From Azonexaceae bacterium (GTDB lineage: Bacteria; Pseudomonadota; Gammaproteobacteria; Burkholderiales; Rhodocyclaceae): a stretch of 10,769 nt of DNA. Below are positions 9,226 to 10,769 of the stretch, one piece after another; position 1 is the first letter of the stretch; each line of letters starts with the position of its first letter. The notes beneath the pieces were generated by a model. The model did no database searches. It was not told the DNA's origin and saw only the letters and a list, made by a program, of their open reading frames with translations. The stretch covers positions 1 to 10,769 of the forward strand of contig SSTB01000185.1 in NCBI GenBank assembly GCA_009469665.1, written 5' to 3'. The position numbers and the translations under genes are program-made.

Positions 9226-10473
9226 TCACTTCGTCGCGACACGCTCCAGCCACGCCGCGACGCCCTCCCCGGCCCGCCGGCCGGTGGCGAGGCAGGCGGT
9301 GAGGAGATAGCCGCCGGTGGGGGCTTCCCAGTCCAGCATTTCCCCTGCGCAGAACACGCCGGGCAGGGTCTTCAGCATGAGAGCGTCGGTGAGTTCCGCC
9401 AGGGCCACGCCCCCGGCGCTACTGATGGCTTCGTCCAGGGGTCGCGGTGCCTGAAGCGGGATGGCCAGGGCCTTGATCGCCCGGGCCAGGACTGCCGCAT
9501 CGCCCAGTTCGGCCGGGACATGGAATTCCCGCAGCAAAGCCGTCTTGACGCCTTCGATCCCGGCCCGGCGGCGCAGGTGGTTGGCCAGGCTGTCCCGCCC
9601 CCGGGGCCGGGCGAGTTGCTCGACCAGGGCCGCCTCGTCGCGCCCCGGCGCCAAGTCGAGGACCAGGGCCGTCGCCTCGCCCCGCGCCAGCCCCTCGCGC
9701 AGGGAGGCGGAAAGAGCATAGACCGCGCCGCCCTCGATGCCCCGGGCGCTGACCACGCACTCGCCGGGCACCTCCTGGCCGCCATGGCGCGCGACGATGG
9801 CCTTAAGGGGCTGGCCGGCGAAACGCTCCCGGAAATAGGGCGACCAGGCCACGTCGAAGCCGCAGTTCGCCGGCCGCAGCGGCACCACGTCGACGCCGCG
9901 CCCTGCCAGCCAGGGCACCCAAGCCCCGTCGGACCCCAGGCGGCGCCAGCTCCCGCCCCCCAGGGCGAGTACCGTCGCCGCGGGCCGCTGGGCAAGCTCG
10001 CCGGTGGGAGTCGCGAAGCGGAGGGCGCCATCCGCCTGCCACCCGAGCCAGCGATGGCGGACGTGCAGGCGCACTCCTGCGCTGCGCAGCCGGTGCAGCC
10101 AGGCCCTCAAAAGCGGCGCCGCCTTCATCCCTTCGGGAAACACCCGACCCGAGGAGCCGACGAAGCTCGCGATACCCAGCCCGGCCATCCAGTCCCGCAG
10201 GGCTGCGGGGCCGAAGGCGGTAAGCGAGGGCTCCAGAAATCCGCGCCCGGCACCGTAGCGGGTGAGGAAGCGATCGAAAGCTTCGGAGTGGGTGATATTG
10301 AGCCCACCCCGTCCAGCCATGAGGAATTTGCGGCCCGGAGAGGGCATGGCGTCGTAAACCTCCACCTCCACGCCGCGGGCGGCAAGGTCCTCGGCAGCCA
10401 TCAATCCGGCCGGGCCTGCGCCCACCACGGCCACCGCCGCAGCAGGCGGCGGGCGACGCGGCTCAGGGAACAT
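9226..10473 (-). CDS. Uncharacterised FAD flavoprotein, HI0933/PP_4765 type
   Basis: A 415-residue protein of the NAD(P)/FAD-dependent oxidoreductase class related to HI0933/YhiN, closest by eye to the PP_4765-type subfamily. A Rossmann FAD-binding fold begins at residue 13 with VAVVGAGPAGL (Gly18, Gly20, Gly23), after a short Pro-rich start. GRKFLMAGRGGLNITHSE (47-64) is the hallmark segment of the family. The C-terminal FAD contacts are SSAGGV (351-356) and CAGEMLDWEAPTGGYLL (375-391). The substrate and reaction of this family are not established. It has no membrane span or signal peptide. Its start overlaps the upstream transglutaminase-like gene by 11 bp, which suggests translational coupling, as no good Shine-Dalgarno site is near. 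It ends at a candidate terminator. Confidence 0.9.
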   Translation of the reverse strand: MFPEPRRPPPAAAVAVVGAGPAGLMAAEDLAARGVEVEVYDAMPSPGRKFLMAGRGGLNITHSEAFDRFLTRYGAGRGFLEPSLTAFGPAALRDWMAGLGIASFVGSSGRVFPEGMKAAPLLRAWLHRLRSAGVRLHVRHRWLGWQADGALRFATPTGELAQRPAATVLALGGGSWRRLGSDGAWVPWLAGRGVDVVPLRPANCGFDVAWSPYFRERFAGQPLKAIVARHGGQEVPGECVVSARGIEGGAVYALSASLREGLARGEATALVLDLAPGRDEAALVEQLARPRGRDSLANHLRRRAGIEGVKTALLREFHVPAELGDAAVLARAIKALAIPLQAPRPLDEAISSAGGVALAELTDALMLKTLPGVFCAGEMLDWEAPTGGYLLTACLATGRRAGEGVAAWLERVATK

Positions 10474-10769
10474 CGGGAACGACCCCGGCCCCTTCTCCGT
10501 CGAGGGGCGTGACCGTCACGGCGACTTCCGGCTCGTGGCCGCCACCCCCCAGGATCACGCCACGCAGGGGCGAGATGTCGCTGAAATCGCGCCCCACGGC
10601 AATGGTGATGTGTTCGGTGTCGGGGAGCAGGTTGTTGGTGGGATCAAGATCGACCCAGCCGTCACCTACCCCGGGGCAATAGAGGGAAACCCAGGCGTGG
10701 GAAGCATCGGCCCCTACCAGGCGCGGCCGCCCCGGTGGCGGATGGGTGAGGAGGTAGCCGCTGGCGTAG
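10463..10769 (-). CDS. Transglutaminase-like protein, C-terminal part (cut by window edge)
   Basis: The last 101 codons and stop of a minus-strand gene that continues past the right edge of the window. The visible part has YASGYLLT, then GADASHAWVSLY with the probable catalytic His (residue 24 from the edge) and GWVDLDPTNN with the probable catalytic Asp (residue 42 from the edge). It then has a long conserved tail with VGRDFSDISPLRG and ILGGGGHEPEVAV. This is the pattern of bacterial transglutaminase-like (COG1305) proteins, papain-fold enzymes that often act as proteases or amidases. The catalytic Cys and any N-terminal domain lie outside. The stop (10463-10465) sits inside the start region of the flavoprotein gene, in the string ATGTTCCCTGA. 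Confidence 0.88.
   Translation of the reverse strand, partial: YASGYLLTHPPPGRPRLVGADASHAWVSLYCPGVGDGWVDLDPTNNLLPDTEHITIAVGRDFSDISPLRGVILGGGGHEPEVAVTVTPLDGEGAGVVPDVP

Noticed and set aside
9091..10512. 473-codon plus-strand frame opposite the flavoprotein gene
   Set aside because: It is Pro/Gly/Arg-rich without motifs, and the minus strand holds the FAD-binding signatures. It is a shadow frame.

Overview
GC-rich (visibly well above 60 %) chromosomal DNA with tightly packed genes. The gene content (C+ type rpmE, orn, an M48 CAAX-type protease next to rsgA) and the protein sequences suggest a betaproteobacterium, most likely Rhodocyclales. That placement is inferred from protein character and gene order, not from a database search. 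No IS element, phage gene, tRNA, rRNA or CRISPR array was seen.

Layout. Positions 1-384 hold no convincing gene: a GC hairpin, a degenerate ~45-bp tandem repeat, then a sigma70-like promoter and ribosome binding site for rpmE (385-603), which ends at a strong intrinsic terminator (624-650). A membrane GT-C glycosyltransferase of the ArnT/PMT type (662-2293) starts only 11 nt after that terminator. It converges on orn (2463-3026, minus strand) across a 169-bp spacer with a nested inverted-repeat structure. orn diverges from an M48 (Ste24-like) membrane protease (3074-4342), which is followed after 37 nt by rsgA (4380-5246). This block is housekeeping: ribosome assembly and composition, RNA turnover and membrane proteolysis.

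Positions 5339-9131 hold a signalling pair in convergent orientation: a 969-residue soluble hybrid histidine kinase (three PAS domains, HisKA, HATPase, receiver, HPt) and a 298-residue response regulator whose output is an RsbW-like ATPase domain. The stop ends overlap by 14 bp. A phosphorelay from His450 to Asp744 to His901 to Asp55 of the regulator is the natural reading. The output domain points to protein-level control (partner switching) rather than DNA binding, but no sigma factor, STAS protein or PP2C phosphatase lies in the window.

The minus-strand unit at the right end has a transglutaminase-like protein (10463 to beyond the window edge) overlapping by 11 bp an uncharacterised HI0933/PP_4765-type flavoprotein (9226-10473), followed by a candidate terminator.

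I do not see a clearly novel system. The best leads are the kinase/REC-ATPase pair, the transglutaminase-flavoprotein unit, the repeat tract before rpmE and the structured spacer between the glycosyltransferase and orn.
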